Shown: piece by piece, positions 1 to 8,869 of the stretch
How the letters are laid out: each line of letters opens with the position of its first letter
How positions within the stretch are numbered: position 1 is the first letter of the stretch
NCBI GenBank assembly: GCA_942492055.1
Contig: CALODP010000019.1
Coordinates: forward strand, 310,001 to 374,000
From: CALODP01 sp942492055
GTDB taxonomy: Bacteria > Bacteroidota > Ignavibacteria > Ignavibacteriales > Melioribacteraceae
Length of the DNA: 64,000 nt
Direction: 5' to 3'
Position numbers and translations under genes: made by a program
The notes under the pieces: generated by a model
The model's input: the letters and a program-made list of their open reading frames with translations, nothing else
What the model was told of the DNA's origin: nothing
Databases searched by the model: none

Positions 1-186
1 GAACAGAATAGGCTCATATTCGAATTGTGACTCACCGTTATTGAAAAAGAAAATAGCTCCCAGAATACTTGCGGCCAGATAATTGCCGGCAAGAAAAAGA
101 AGAGGTTCCCCTTTTCTGGTCTCATTCAATTTCAAAAGAAGCGCGATTGCCGTGGAACAGAGAATAGTTAACAGTAAATTAATCAT
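1..186 (-). CDS. EamA/DMT-like membrane protein, N-terminal fragment
   Basis: The gene starts with ATG at 184-186 on the minus strand and stays open for 62 codons until the window edge. The translation opens MINLLLTILCSTAIALLLK, a first membrane helix. A short polar loop (LNETRKGEP) and a second hydrophobic stretch (LLFLAGNYLAASILGAIFFF) follow. This two-helix hairpin resembles the start of small EamA/drug-metabolite-type permeases, but only about a fifth of such a protein is visible, so substrate and family are guesses. The gene is divergent from the Nudix gene, with about 100 bp between them. Confidence 0.5.
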   Translation of the reverse strand, partial: MINLLLTILCSTAIALLLKLNETRKGEPLLFLAGNYLAASILGAIFFFNNGESQFEYEPILF

Positions 187-288
187 CCTTTTGCCCGATA
201 ATAAGTAAAATCAGAGGGTAAATATAGAGTATATCGGAGACATTTTACAAAATTATTTGTTATATATGAAAAAATCGAAAGGGAAAAG

Positions 289-978
289 ATGACAAGTATC
301 GACTTCGCAAGCTTAAGGGAAGCATTGCCAAAGACTCCGGGAATATTAGGTAAGAATGAATTCTTTAACTCAGCAGTTTTACTTCCGTTAATAAAGACAG
401 ATGGTTACTACTCGTTGTTGTTCGAAAAGCGCGCGGAACATATACGCCAAGGAGGCGAGATTTGTTTTCCGGGCGGCGGCTATGAAGAGGAAACGGATTC
501 TAATTTCAAAGAGACGGCAATCAGAGAAACAGAAGAAGAGCTGGGCATAGGGAGAGAAAAGATCAGGATAGTCGGGAGACTGGATACTCTAATCGGACCT
601 CGCAATGTTACGGTTGATCCTTTCATCGGAATAGTGGAATTAAACTCAATTGATGACTGTACGTTGGACAAAGAGGAAGTAGCAAAAGTCTTTACCGTTC
701 CTTTGGAATTCTTTATGGAGACGGAACCGGAAGAATACAGAGTTGTGTCGGTGCATGAACATCAGTTTCTTAATTCGAAAGGAGAAGAGGAAAGTCTGAT
801 TCCGATTAAGAATAACGGAGAAAACGAGATTGATAAATCATACAGCAAAAGTGTCCGCAAAGTATATGTCTACAAAACCGAGGGGGAAGTAATCTGGGGT
901 ATTACGGCGCGCTTAATAAAAGAATTAACCGATACGCTTAAGAGAGTGCCACATTCTATGAGTAACGCTTTAGAATAG
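289..978 (+). CDS. Nudix hydrolase, CoA pyrophosphatase type
   Basis: Cytosolic Nudix-fold pyrophosphohydrolase of 229 aa. The segment around residues 44-86 combines the CoA-pyrophosphatase signature (FEKRAEHIRQGGEICFPGGG) with the Nudix helix RETEEELGI. Arg79, Glu80, Glu83 and Glu84 fit the REUXEEXGU metal-binding core. As in NudL-like proteins, the spacing between the Gly-Gly turn and REXXEE is longer than in canonical Nudix boxes and contains an ETDSN segment. By family it would split CoA, acyl-CoA or dephospho-CoA into phosphopantetheine products and 3',5'-ADP; the exact substrate is inferred. A GGGA ribosome site lies just before the ATG. The 3' end overlaps the convergent fructosamine kinase gene by 23 bp. 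Confidence 0.85.
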   Translation: MTSIDFASLREALPKTPGILGKNEFFNSAVLLPLIKTDGYYSLLFEKRAEHIRQGGEICFPGGGYEEETDSNFKETAIRETEEELGIGREKIRIVGRLDTLIGPRNVTVDPFIGIVELNSIDDCTLDKEEVAKVFTVPLEFFMETEPEEYRVVSVHEHQFLNSKGEEESLIPIKNNGENEIDKSYSKSVRKVYVYKTEGEVIWGITARLIKELTDTLKRVPHSMSNALE

Positions 979-1807
979 AGATTGTTTGTGAAAGATATCC
1001 CGTTCCGAAAAGGTTCAGATGATTCATAACGTGATAGAGTTTATAAAGTTCTTCTCTTTCCGGGCTTCCATCAGGCAGTGGGAAGAACTCTTCGTATGAG
1101 GAATAAAAACGAGAATCGAATCCACCGAAAAGTTTTGTCATAGCCAGATCGGCCTCCCGATGACCATAATAGACTGCAGGATCTATCAATACCGGATTGC
1201 CTTCTTCGTCGACCATATAATTACCACCCCAGAGATCTCCGTGCAAAAGAGAAGGAGCTTCTTCGCTTCCCCGAATAATTCCTTCGATATTATTTTCCAA
1301 AGAGAAGAAAAGTTTTTTCAGCTCGGAGGTTACGTATCCGTTTTTTTCGGCGAGCCGAAATTGAAACATGAGACGATTCTCCCAGTAGAACTCAATCCAG
1401 TTTTCCTTTTTCGGGAGATTTATTTGGGGATTGGATCCGATAAAATTATTTTCACGAAAACCGAAGCTATCACCGTAGTATTTGTGAAGACGGGCGAACC
1501 CACGTCCGAAATCTTCGGAAAAGTTTTTCCCTTTTCTTCCGGTAGTTATATTTTCCAAAAGAAGAAATTCCTTTTCCAACAATATTACTTTCGGAACTCT
1601 GATTGCGTTCCCCTTTGCAAGTTCACGAAGCCCGTTGGCTTCGGATTGTAAAATATCGGAATTGTTTCCCGAATATTTTTTGAGAAAGAATCGCTTGCCC
1701 GATTCGGCCACAACAATATTGGAATCGGCAATACATCCGCCCCCGATAGAATTACTCGAGATAATTTTTTCGCCGAGGGCTTCCTCTATTTTTCTACGGA
1801 AATTCAC
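956..1807 (-). CDS. fructosamine/ketosamine-3-kinase family protein
   Basis: 283-aa kinase-fold protein of the fructosamine kinase family, which phosphorylates the sugar of glycated lysines so that the adduct falls off (protein deglycation). Visible landmarks are a lysine-rich ATP-binding segment near residues 40-45 and the catalytic loop LLHGDLWGGNY with Asp191 and Asn196. The metal-binding segment LIDPAVYYGHREADLAM has Asp209. Length is normal for the family. The start is GTG and overlaps the TGA of the phosphatase gene (GTGA), so the two are probably translationally coupled. Pairing a fructosamine kinase with a low-molecular-weight phosphatase is a recurring arrangement in bacteria and may link deglycation with sugar-phosphate or protein dephosphorylation (inference). 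Confidence 0.88.
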   Translation of the reverse strand: MNFRRKIEEALGEKIISSNSIGGGCIADSNIVVAESGKRFFLKKYSGNNSDILQSEANGLRELAKGNAIRVPKVILLEKEFLLLENITTGRKGKNFSEDFGRGFARLHKYYGDSFGFRENNFIGSNPQINLPKKENWIEFYWENRLMFQFRLAEKNGYVTSELKKLFFSLENNIEGIIRGSEEAPSLLHGDLWGGNYMVDEEGNPVLIDPAVYYGHREADLAMTKLFGGFDSRFYSSYEEFFPLPDGSPEREELYKLYHVMNHLNLFGTGYLSQTISILKRYS

Positions 1808-2286
1808 TTAATCTCCGGATGCTCCTCGGATATTTTATTCAACAATCCCGTGCATGCGTCTTCCAAAAGATCAAGCACAAGTTCGAAACCGGCCGCGCCA
1901 CCGTAATAGGGATCAGGAACTTCTTTGGTAGTAAACTTGGTGCAGTAGTCTGTCATCATGGAAACTTTTCCGGAATATTTACCGGCCTTATCCAAAGCAA
2001 GGATGTTGGAATAGTTGCTTCTATCCATCGCGATGATGTAATCGAATTTGTCAAAATCCTTTTCGATAAACTTTCTTGCAATGCTATCGAGCTTATAGCC
2101 ACGAAGGGCGGCGTGCTGCCTCATTCTGGAATCTGCTCTTTCCCCGGCGTGATACCCGATTGTTCCGGCAGAATCGACAAAGATTTTTTCTTCAAGATTG
2201 TTTTTCTCAACAATCGCTTTAAAAACTGCTTCTCCGGAAGGAGATCGGCAGATGTTTCCCATACAAACAAAAATGACGTTTAGCAT
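1804..2286 (-). CDS. low-molecular-weight protein-tyrosine phosphatase
   Basis: 160-aa cytosolic phosphatase. The protein opens MLNVIFVCMGNICRSP, which contains the C-x5-R P-loop (Cys8 nucleophile, Arg14). A PDPYYGG segment near the C terminus supplies the general-acid aspartate of the DP motif. A longer reading from 2316 is possible. The ATG at 2284-2286 is preferred because the GGGGA ribosome site sits just upstream and because the family begins a few residues before the P-loop. It is the first gene of a two-gene unit with the fructosamine kinase, overlapping by 4 bp. The family dephosphorylates phosphotyrosine or phospho-arginine proteins; no partner tyrosine kinase is visible here. Confidence 0.93.
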   Translation of the reverse strand: MLNVIFVCMGNICRSPSGEAVFKAIVEKNNLEEKIFVDSAGTIGYHAGERADSRMRQHAALRGYKLDSIARKFIEKDFDKFDYIIAMDRSNYSNILALDKAGKYSGKVSMMTDYCTKFTTKEVPDPYYGGAAGFELVLDLLEDACTGLLNKISEEHPEIK

Positions 2287-2362
2287 CTTTTCCCCGGTAA
2301 GATAAAATAATATCAAATATATGGAGCATGAATACGGAATTCAAGAAGCTCCCTTAAAATAA

Positions 2363-2375
2363 GGGGATAATCCCC
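2363..2375 (-). terminator. short hairpin after ispH
   Basis: GGGGA and TCCCC (2363-2367 and 2371-2375) form a perfect 5-bp stem with a 3-base loop, one base beyond the ispH stop. On the minus strand it is followed by TTATTTT. The stem is short, so this is a weak intrinsic-terminator call. Confidence 0.4.
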
Positions 2376-2376
2376 A

Positions 2377-3594
2377 TCAATTCTTTTCGTTCAATAATTC
2401 CGGGACTTTCGCCTCCGGGAAATAGGTTAATACTTTTTTTATCACCCTATCCATCATTGCGTCCGGGCAGGAAGCGCCACATGTAACGGCGATTCTTACT
2501 TTTCCCTTTTTCGGAATATACCCGAATGAGACTACTTCTTTTTTATCTTCAAGATTGTAGTTTCTGATTTCCTGAGAAGAGATTATTTTTTCATCGGAGG
2601 AGATGAAATAAGTATCGAATTTTTCTTCAAGCAACTCAACAATATGTGAAGTATTCGAGCTGTTGTATCCACCGACGACCAGAGCAAAGTCCACATCCTC
2701 TTCTCTTAAACCATAGGTTGCTTTTTGGTTATCGTTCGTTGCGTAACAGAGAGTATCGCGTGTATCGGCAAAGTGTTCGTTTATATCATCGACACCATAT
2801 GTCTCAATCATTGCTTCTTTCAAGGCCGAAGAGATCTCTTCGGTTTCGCTAGCGAGCATAGTTGTTTGATTAACCACACCGATTTTCACAAGGTTCTTTT
2901 CAACATCAAAGCCTTCGGAATATTTTCCATCGAATAATCTATAGAATTCCTCTTTTGCGATTTTCCCTTTTATAATATCACAGAGAATATTGGTCTCATT
3001 AATATCCCGAACAACAACCGCGCTACCATTCTCCTTTGTATGCGAAAAGGTGGCTCTTGTTTCTTCATGCTTATGTTTGCCGTGAATAACGGTTGTGAAA
3101 TTTTCATTCCCCAATTTACCGGAACGTTTCCAAACCTTTTCAACGAAAGGGCATGTTGTGTTATATCTGTAAGGATCAATACCTCTGGCGGCAAGCTCCT
3201 TTTCTATTTCAACAGTAGTTCCGAAAGCCGGAATTATTACTACGTCTTCGGGGGACAATTCATCCCAGGAAACAACTTGCTTTCCGTCGGTGTTCATCAT
3301 AAAGACCACTCCTCTATTGAGCAAATCCTCATTAACGGAGGGATTATGAATCATTTCACTCAGCAGAAAAATTCTCTTCCCCTGATTTTCATCAATAGCC
3401 TTATAAGCAATATTCACAGCATGTTCAACACCATAGCAAAATCCGAAATGCCGAGGAATAAGAAATTCGACCACTCCGAAATCAAGACTAGTAGGGGTAA
3501 AATCTTTCTTCCCTCTGTCTTCACTATTTCTCATCTCTTTTATCTTGGCTATAATCGAACTTTTATAATACTCAGGGATCTCAAATTTCTTCAT
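2377..3594 (-). CDS. ispH: 4-hydroxy-3-methylbut-2-enyl diphosphate reductase (long form)
   Basis: IspH/LytB carries out the last step of the MEP isoprenoid pathway, reducing HMBPP to IPP and DMAPP with a [4Fe-4S] cluster. The three cluster cysteines are visible in HFGFCYGVEHAV, NTTCPFVEKVW and TCGASCPDAMMD. The substrate-binding histidine region is HGKHKHEETRATFSH. At about 405 aa this is the long IspH type, with an N-terminal extension of about 50 residues and internal insertions compared with the ~310-aa enterobacterial enzyme. I take the ATG at 3592-3594 (MKKFEIPEYY) rather than 11 codons upstream because a GGAA motif precedes it. The gene stands alone on the minus strand, downstream of the TonB/DUF4249 unit and its terminator. 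Confidence 0.93.
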   Translation of the reverse strand: MKKFEIPEYYKSSIIAKIKEMRNSEDRGKKDFTPTSLDFGVVEFLIPRHFGFCYGVEHAVNIAYKAIDENQGKRIFLLSEMIHNPSVNEDLLNRGVVFMMNTDGKQVVSWDELSPEDVVIIPAFGTTVEIEKELAARGIDPYRYNTTCPFVEKVWKRSGKLGNENFTTVIHGKHKHEETRATFSHTKENGSAVVVRDINETNILCDIIKGKIAKEEFYRLFDGKYSEGFDVEKNLVKIGVVNQTTMLASETEEISSALKEAMIETYGVDDINEHFADTRDTLCYATNDNQKATYGLREEDVDFALVVGGYNSSNTSHIVELLEEKFDTYFISSDEKIISSQEIRNYNLEDKKEVVSFGYIPKKGKVRIAVTCGASCPDAMMDRVIKKVLTYFPEAKVPELLNEKN

Positions 3595-3681
3595 CAGTTT
3601 CCAAACAATTGTTGAATTAAAGTACAATAATAATGAATTATTTTATCCTATTGAAATGGCCCGCATCCTTCGAATAAAAGA

Positions 3682-3707
3682 AAAGCGACCTTGGACGAGG
3701 TCGCTTT
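3682..3707 (-). terminator. intrinsic terminator after the TonB/DUF4249 unit
   Basis: AAAGCGACCT (3682-3691) and AGGTCGCTTT (3698-3707) form a perfect 10-bp stem with a 6-base loop. On the minus strand it runs into TCTTTT. It lies about 40 bp after the stop of the DUF4249 gene and upstream of ispH. Confidence 0.8.
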
Positions 3708-3748
3708 GTAAGGAGTAACATGTCATCGGACAACATTTTATTGGCATG

Positions 3749-4612
3749 TTATTTTATAATTTCGAAACTAACGGTATCAACAACAGCTGAAGCAAAGACA
3801 CCGATTCCATCGCCTTCCAAATGAAATTTCGGTTCAATAAAGTTTCCATCCATCTGTTGTACCTGCTCAACCGTCAATACATAATCTTTGAAATTCCTAT
3901 CACCGGCATACATAATCATATCATATTTATCGTAGAACCAAGTATCCAATCCGTTGATTTCATATTCCATTGGCTTTGTTACATATGAATCGACATTTAT
4001 TAAAATAGCGACTTGATAAAGATATCTTTCGAATCTATCCTCCAAATCATCCCTCTTAACATTAGGCTCATAAGGATTATCATAGATAAAATTGTCGAGC
4101 GTAGCATTTCGAGGACGAATAGACATCGCGTAGAAATCCGAGCCAGGGGACGGTGTAAAATGGAAAGTCGGTTTTTGAATCCAATGTTTGATTTGTCCCA
4201 GGTTCTCTTCCAAAACTTCGAAGCCCTTTGCCGGAGTTACCGTTTCGGCTTCCGTATAGAGATTAATACCGTCGATACTAGCTGAAACAGTTAACGAATA
4301 TGCTTTGTTAAAATCTGCAATAACTCCTTTAGCGGAATAACTTTTTCTATTCTCATCATATTGCAATTCGATATTGTTAATCTTAATCGAAACATTATTC
4401 TTTTCCGGAGTCAGATACATAATTGTAGTATCAAGTTTTTCTTCCAACGGGAAATTTCTTTTCAACTTAATATCTGTAATCTCTTTCCCGGGATAAATAA
4501 ATCCTTCGACAACTATTTTCGGTTCGTATTCGACATCGTCGAATTTAACCGCCGGATCACCGCATGCAACCACGGCCAAAGTAAGTAATAAGTATATATA
4601 TAATTTTTTCAT
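3749..4612 (-). CDS. DUF4249 lipoprotein, TonB-receptor partner
   Basis: 287-aa predicted lipoprotein. The signal segment MKKLYIYLLLTLAVVACGD ends in a lipobox with Cys17. The mature part begins with a beta-rich segment (VKFDDVEYEPKIVVEGFIYPG) of the kind that opens DUF4249 proteins, which in Bacteroidota are usually encoded next to a TonB-dependent receptor. It starts 13 bp after the receptor stop, with an AAGGAG ribosome site in the gap, so the two form an operon. The likely location is the outer membrane, as surface or periplasmic partner of the receptor. The ligand is unknown and nothing in the sequence identifies it. Confidence 0.82.
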   Translation of the reverse strand: MKKLYIYLLLTLAVVACGDPAVKFDDVEYEPKIVVEGFIYPGKEITDIKLKRNFPLEEKLDTTIMYLTPEKNNVSIKINNIELQYDENRKSYSAKGVIADFNKAYSLTVSASIDGINLYTEAETVTPAKGFEVLEENLGQIKHWIQKPTFHFTPSPGSDFYAMSIRPRNATLDNFIYDNPYEPNVKRDDLEDRFERYLYQVAILINVDSYVTKPMEYEINGLDTWFYDKYDMIMYAGDRNFKDYVLTVEQVQQMDGNFIEPKFHLEGDGIGVFASAVVDTVSFEIIK

Positions 4613-4625
4613 TTTGATTCTCTCC

Positions 4626-6992
4626 TTAGAACTTAATATTTACGCCCAAGCTAGGCAAAAGGGGCAACATATTAACTTTATCAATCTTCTGAACGATTCT
4701 TCCGTTTTCTTTTTCATCTTCGTATTGAATAAACCATGTATTTTGTCTATTCCCGATATTGAAGACTTGCAGATAAGGAGCAATGCTCCATCCATCGTAT
4801 TGCTTTTCATAAGTAATACTGAAATCCATTCGAATATAATCGGGAAGATTATAAGAGTTCATCTTACCAGGGTATAGATTGTAATTGTTCCCGTTGCCAT
4901 ATGGGTTAAGCAAATCCCCTTGATCCGGAACCGTATTCGTGTAATAAGCAGAGGCCGGTACGGTTATTGGCTGTCCGGTTGCGTATATAAAGTTAACACC
5001 GATTTTCAATTTCGAAGTTGGTTTTGTATACTCATCACCGAAGAACCAATTAGTCAGATCCGCATTAACAACCGCGTTAACGATAGAAGAGCGATCATGA
5101 CGAGGTTTGAAATAATTGTCTTGGTTTATATCGTCGAACTTATAATTCGTCTTGGAATATGCGTATGATACCCAACCGTTGAGCATCCCGACTTCCTTAC
5201 GGAGCATTACTTCAACACCGAATGATTCTCCGTCCCCTCTGTTAAAAGCGTTTTCGGAAGATGAATATACAGGACGTCCGTATTTATCGTAACTGGACGG
5301 TCTGATATCGGTAGCAATGTGATCATTGAATTTGTATAAGTTCTCGTAAGTTTTATAATATCCCTCGATTTCGAACTGCCAGATATCGAACAATTCTCTT
5401 TGATAACCGAAAATGTAATGATTCGATGCCGATTCTTTATTGTATTTATTAGCCGAAGACCAGATACTTGTAAAAAAAAGTCGAGGCAATCTGTTCAAGT
5501 ATTGGTAATAACGTCCGGCGGCAAATTTCATACTACTGAATTCATCCAACTTATACTTAACCGAAAATCTCGGAGCAAGATTAAAGAAGCTAGTATCGGC
5601 ATTATAAAGATTGGCTCTCACTCCACCTTGGATAACCCAGTCTGAAGTCGGGCGCCATTCAGCGCTTAAATACGCATTGGAAATTTGTCTGTGATTATCA
5701 AACAATATTTGCTGTTCAGGCATATCCTGATTGTAATATTCATGATATATTTTGTGTCCCATTCCGAATTTCAACGCCAGATTTTTCGTAGCGAAGTACT
5801 CGATGGAAGCTTTGGCAGTGTAATCGGAAATAGTATTTTCCTCGGTTAAACGAACCGCGTCGAAATCGAAATTGGATTTGAATCTGCTACCGGTCACCCA
5901 GAAATTGGCATATACTTTCGGACTAAAAATATGCTTCCAATTTACGCTTCCGGTTGTGTTACCCCAATAATATCCGAACCCTATTGACTCAGGAGCGTCT
6001 TTGTCCAACTTAAAATCGAGATTATCTTTTCCGTTAAAGAAACTGATGGAAAGCTTGTTCTTTCTGTCAAAGTCGAAATATGCTTTTATATTTCCATCAT
6101 AGAAATAGTATGCAGGTACTTCATCAATCCATTTGGCGTAAGTCTGATCGATATAAGTTCTTCTGAATGATCCCGAAACAGATCCGATATCACCAATTGG
6201 CATCTGTAAAGTTGTAGAAGCCGAAAGAAGACTCAAATTAAAGGTTCCCTCAAATTCCTTTCTGTTCCCGTCAACATTGGTAACATCAAGTACCGACGAA
6301 AGTCTTCCGCCGTAATCCGCCGAAAATCCGCCTTTATATAAATCGACTTTTTTAATAGCGTCGGTATTGAATGTAGAAAAAATACCGAATGCATGTTCCG
6401 GATTATAAACGTCGGTTCCATCAACCAAATAAAGATTTTGATCAGGTGTACCCCCACGAATATATAGTGCCGATGAAAAATCTGATAAAGAAGTTACTCC
6501 CGGTAATGTTTGAAGAGATCGTAATAAATCCGCTTCGATTACCTGAGGAACTTGTTTGATTTGTGTCGATGTCATAGCGATTTTCGAAACAGGTTTCGCG
6601 AAAAGTTTCTCGGACACTCTCACCGAGTCGGCTGATACGATTACTTCTTCTGTTTCCACAGACGAAGATTTGAGCTTAAAATCAATTTGCCTGTTATGTT
6701 TCTCAAGATTGATTTTTATAGCTTCTGTCCTATATCCGATATAACTGACTATTAAGGTATACACACCTTTGGGTATATCGGGAATAACATAATATCCCCC
6801 AATATTAGTAGTACTCCCGTGATTAAGCTCTTTCAAATATACATTGGCTCCCAATAAAGCCTCACCATTGGAATTATCCGTAACAAAACCACTTATTGTA
6901 GTTCCATTCCCCTCTTTTTTGTCCCCTCTCAAGTGCTCAGTCATTCCCAGCATAAAGACAACAGTAACCAAGACTAAACTAACTAATCTCAC
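4626..6992 (-). CDS. TonB-dependent outer-membrane receptor with carboxypeptidase-like N-domain
   Basis: 788 aa. A signal peptide (about residues 1-23) is followed by a carboxypeptidase-regulatory-like beta-sandwich (about 30-110: ISGFVTDNSNGEALLGANV, then PKGVYTLIVSYIGYRTE). A plug domain follows (about 130-230: SKIAMTSTQIKQVPQ, LQTLPGVTSLSDFSSALYI, RGGTPDQNLYLVDGTDVYNP). The rest is a long beta-barrel ending in a terminal aromatic strand (LPSLGVNIKF). Receptors of this layout import large or scarce ligands with energy from TonB-ExbBD; none of those genes is in the window. The start codon is GTG with GAGGG about six bases upstream. The paired DUF4249 lipoprotein gene follows at 13 bp. The ligand cannot be read from the sequence. 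Confidence 0.9.
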   Translation of the reverse strand: MRLVSLVLVTVVFMLGMTEHLRGDKKEGNGTTISGFVTDNSNGEALLGANVYLKELNHGSTTNIGGYYVIPDIPKGVYTLIVSYIGYRTEAIKINLEKHNRQIDFKLKSSSVETEEVIVSADSVRVSEKLFAKPVSKIAMTSTQIKQVPQVIEADLLRSLQTLPGVTSLSDFSSALYIRGGTPDQNLYLVDGTDVYNPEHAFGIFSTFNTDAIKKVDLYKGGFSADYGGRLSSVLDVTNVDGNRKEFEGTFNLSLLSASTTLQMPIGDIGSVSGSFRRTYIDQTYAKWIDEVPAYYFYDGNIKAYFDFDRKNKLSISFFNGKDNLDFKLDKDAPESIGFGYYWGNTTGSVNWKHIFSPKVYANFWVTGSRFKSNFDFDAVRLTEENTISDYTAKASIEYFATKNLALKFGMGHKIYHEYYNQDMPEQQILFDNHRQISNAYLSAEWRPTSDWVIQGGVRANLYNADTSFFNLAPRFSVKYKLDEFSSMKFAAGRYYQYLNRLPRLFFTSIWSSANKYNKESASNHYIFGYQRELFDIWQFEIEGYYKTYENLYKFNDHIATDIRPSSYDKYGRPVYSSSENAFNRGDGESFGVEVMLRKEVGMLNGWVSYAYSKTNYKFDDINQDNYFKPRHDRSSIVNAVVNADLTNWFFGDEYTKPTSKLKIGVNFIYATGQPITVPASAYYTNTVPDQGDLLNPYGNGNNYNLYPGKMNSYNLPDYIRMDFSITYEKQYDGWSIAPYLQVFNIGNRQNTWFIQYEDEKENGRIVQKIDKVNMLPLLPSLGVNIKF

Positions 6993-7149
6993 AATTAACC
7001 CTCATTATTTAATAAATACCGGCATAATGTTTCAACAAGTATGCCAAACAAGTATCTTTCGACGAAGCACCTCGGGAAAGGTTTCGTCATTAACAATTTA
7101 TTAACATTGAAATTTCGAAAAGTAAAACGGAAGCTCTCTTGAAATGAAA

Positions 7150-7185
7150 AAACGTCACCTCATCATGCTACATGAAGTGACGTTT
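7150..7185 (-). terminator. intrinsic terminator after the sigma/DUF4252 operon
   Basis: AAACGTCAC-C-TCAT (7150-7163) pairs with ATGA-A-GTGACGTTT (7172-7185), giving 13 of 14 pairs. On the minus strand the stem is followed by T-rich sequence. It lies just after the last gene of the ECF-sigma operon. Confidence 0.75.
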
Positions 7186-7194
7186 CATTAGTGT

Positions 7195-7737
7195 CTATTT
7201 TCTTACGATATGGAATTGCTCATTTCTGATTATTTCTTTAACTAACTCTTCCAAGTCACCACCTACCTCAACCAATACTAGTTCTCTTTCATCAAGCGAC
7301 GCAATGAAAAGACTGTTTATATTTAACCGCTCTTCATCATCGTACTTAATATATATTCCGGTCAACTGATTTCGATTAACCGATCTGACAATATGTTGCC
7401 AATTATTCCCCTCCAGATGCTCATTAAATACTTTTAGACTGGAAAGAGACGGAGAATAATCATATCCTCTCTTCGTTTTATAAACTCCTATTTGGATATA
7501 TGAAATATCATTCAAATATTCTTCAATTGGTTCATCGGTCTCTGCAAAGCTGACAAACATTCCTACCAATTTGATGCCCGCAGAACCAATTCGGAACTCG
7601 ATATCTTTTTGAAAATCAACACCTACCGAGGATATGAGTTTTGTACGAATCCTCTTAAAATCGGAATTCACTCCTATACATCCGGTAGATAATAACAATA
7701 CCCCGCAGAGTAAAATTAGATTTACTACTCTTTTCAT
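7195..7737 (-). CDS. DUF4252 lipoprotein
   Basis: 180-aa predicted lipoprotein. MKRVVNLILLCGVLLLSTGC ends in a lipobox cysteine. The rest resembles DUF4252 proteins: an early helical segment (FRIGSAGIKLVGMFVSF), a strand with YIQIGVYKTKRGYD, and a final ELVLVEVGGDLEELVKEI segment. I set the start at the ATG 7735-7737 because the bases before it (GTGGAGGGGGAA) form a strong ribosome site. Reading from the upstream GTG would put that site inside the gene. It is the last gene of the operon sigma factor, membrane protein, DUF4252, DUF4252, and a divergent paralogue of the gene before it. The function of DUF4252 is not known to me. Confidence 0.78.
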   Translation of the reverse strand: MKRVVNLILLCGVLLLSTGCIGVNSDFKRIRTKLISSVGVDFQKDIEFRIGSAGIKLVGMFVSFAETDEPIEEYLNDISYIQIGVYKTKRGYDYSPSLSSLKVFNEHLEGNNWQHIVRSVNRNQLTGIYIKYDDEERLNINSLFIASLDERELVLVEVGGDLEELVKEIIRNEQFHIVRK

Positions 7738-7755
7738 TTCCCCCTCCACATAACA

Positions 7756-8310
7756 TTAGTCATGAGTTACTTTTATACTGTCGAGATGCGGTATGTTAAA
7801 TTTGGAATTGAGCTTGCCAATTGTTTCCAATTTAATATCCCCTACAATATTTACAAAAGCAGCCTCTCCATTCTCTTCTACAGACGCTACAACTAATCCG
7901 TTGATTTTCGATTCGTAATCGGAATGTATGTAAATATTTGTTACGGAAGATCTGGTTTTCGTTCTTACAATTCGATCCCAGCCTTTTGCCATTAGCTGTT
8001 TATCAATCGATATAGCTCTTTCTTTTAGGTTGTTGAAATTCTTAGTATTTGTCTCAAAGGTGTTTACACGAATAAGCTTTAATCCTCCAAGCAACTCTTT
8101 CAATTCTTCATCATTCTGGTTAACCATTTTCGAAACCATCTTGAGAAGATTTTCTTCAATGATAATCTCAGTTACTTCATCACCGGTTTCAAATTCCTCA
8201 AAACTTCCGAAATTAACATACCCTTCGAAATCGGAATAATCCCCTTGTTGTGCAAATGTAAAAACCGCTGATAGTAATACTAGACCGAGTATTTTAGTTA
8301 TTGTTTTCAT
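7756..8310 (-). CDS. DUF4252 secreted protein
   Basis: 184-aa exported protein. The signal peptide MKTITKILGLVLLSAVFTFAQ ends before an acidic segment (GDYSDFEGYVNFGSFEEFE). The body follows the DUF4252 pattern: LLKMVSKMV, then LKLIRVNTFET, KGWDRIVRTKT, and finally AAFVNIVGDIKLETIGKL. It lacks the lipobox of its downstream paralogue, so it is probably soluble in the periplasm. The start overlaps the preceding membrane-protein gene by 17 bp and the next gene begins 18 bp after its stop, so it sits inside a tight operon driven by an ECF sigma gene. DUF4252 genes often accompany ECF sigma factors in Bacteroidota, which suggests an envelope-related regulon (inference). Confidence 0.78.
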   Translation of the reverse strand: MKTITKILGLVLLSAVFTFAQQGDYSDFEGYVNFGSFEEFETGDEVTEIIIEENLLKMVSKMVNQNDEELKELLGGLKLIRVNTFETNTKNFNNLKERAISIDKQLMAKGWDRIVRTKTRSSVTNIYIHSDYESKINGLVVASVEENGEAAFVNIVGDIKLETIGKLNSKFNIPHLDSIKVTHD

Positions 8311-8869
8311 TTTTATTTCCCTCCGAAAAAATTTCGTTGATTGTTATTATTCCCGTATTTATTGGCTTACTTACTTTATCCGTCAAAATCTCTTTTGTGA
8401 TTTGCTCTTCTGTTGTTTTGAAAAATTTACCTACTAACTCCAAAGCTTGCTGTGTTTGAATATTAGCGAGCTCCACTTCTTCTTTTGTAAATCCGTGATA
8501 TCTGTTATTGTTATTTACAACTACCGAAACCAAAATAACCGCCACTACTAGTACTGCTGCCATTGCAGAAACAGCCGGCTTGGCGAAAATCGTATAGTAT
8601 AAATCACTAAAAAATGATCTCTCTTCCTTTATTGTTCCTGTCGTTTGTTTTATTGACTCTAACAATTCATCCGGACACTCATTTAATTTAATATCCTTCA
8701 CTAAGCGCGCTGTAGCCGAATAACTTTCATATAATTCTCTAGCCTCGGGAAATTTTCGAACCCAAAGCGCGACTTTTATTCTATCGAAGATGTTTCCATC
8801 TCGGTATGCAGCTGCTATTATTTTGGAAGCTACACTCTCTGTTATTTCAAATGATTTCTTGGGCTTCAT
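8294..8869 (-). CDS. putative membrane anti-sigma factor
   Basis: 191 aa with one transmembrane helix at about residues 98-118 (AVSAMAAVLVVAVILVSVVV). This splits a 97-residue cytoplasmic N-domain from a ~70-residue periplasmic C-domain. The N-domain is helical and charged (FDRIKVALWVRKFPEARELYE). Its start overlaps the ECF sigma gene by 23 bp, and its end overlaps the DUF4252 gene. Position and topology are those of an anti-sigma factor that holds the sigma factor at the membrane. The zinc-binding HxxxCxxC motif of ZAS-type anti-sigma factors is absent. The anti-sigma role is therefore inferred from context. Confidence 0.65.
   Translation of the reverse strand: MKPKKSFEITESVASKIIAAAYRDGNIFDRIKVALWVRKFPEARELYESYSATARLVKDIKLNECPDELLESIKQTTGTIKEERSFFSDLYYTIFAKPAVSAMAAVLVVAVILVSVVVNNNNRYHGFTKEEVELANIQTQQALELVGKFFKTTEEQITKEILTDKVSKPINTGIITINEIFSEGNKNENNN

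Noticed and set aside
1160..1651. 163-codon + frame opposite the fructosamine kinase gene
   Set aside because: Antisense shadow of a clear gene, no family motif. The same holds for long antisense frames over ispH (3040-3615), rlmD (21981-22796) and the ATP-grasp gene (55086-55874).
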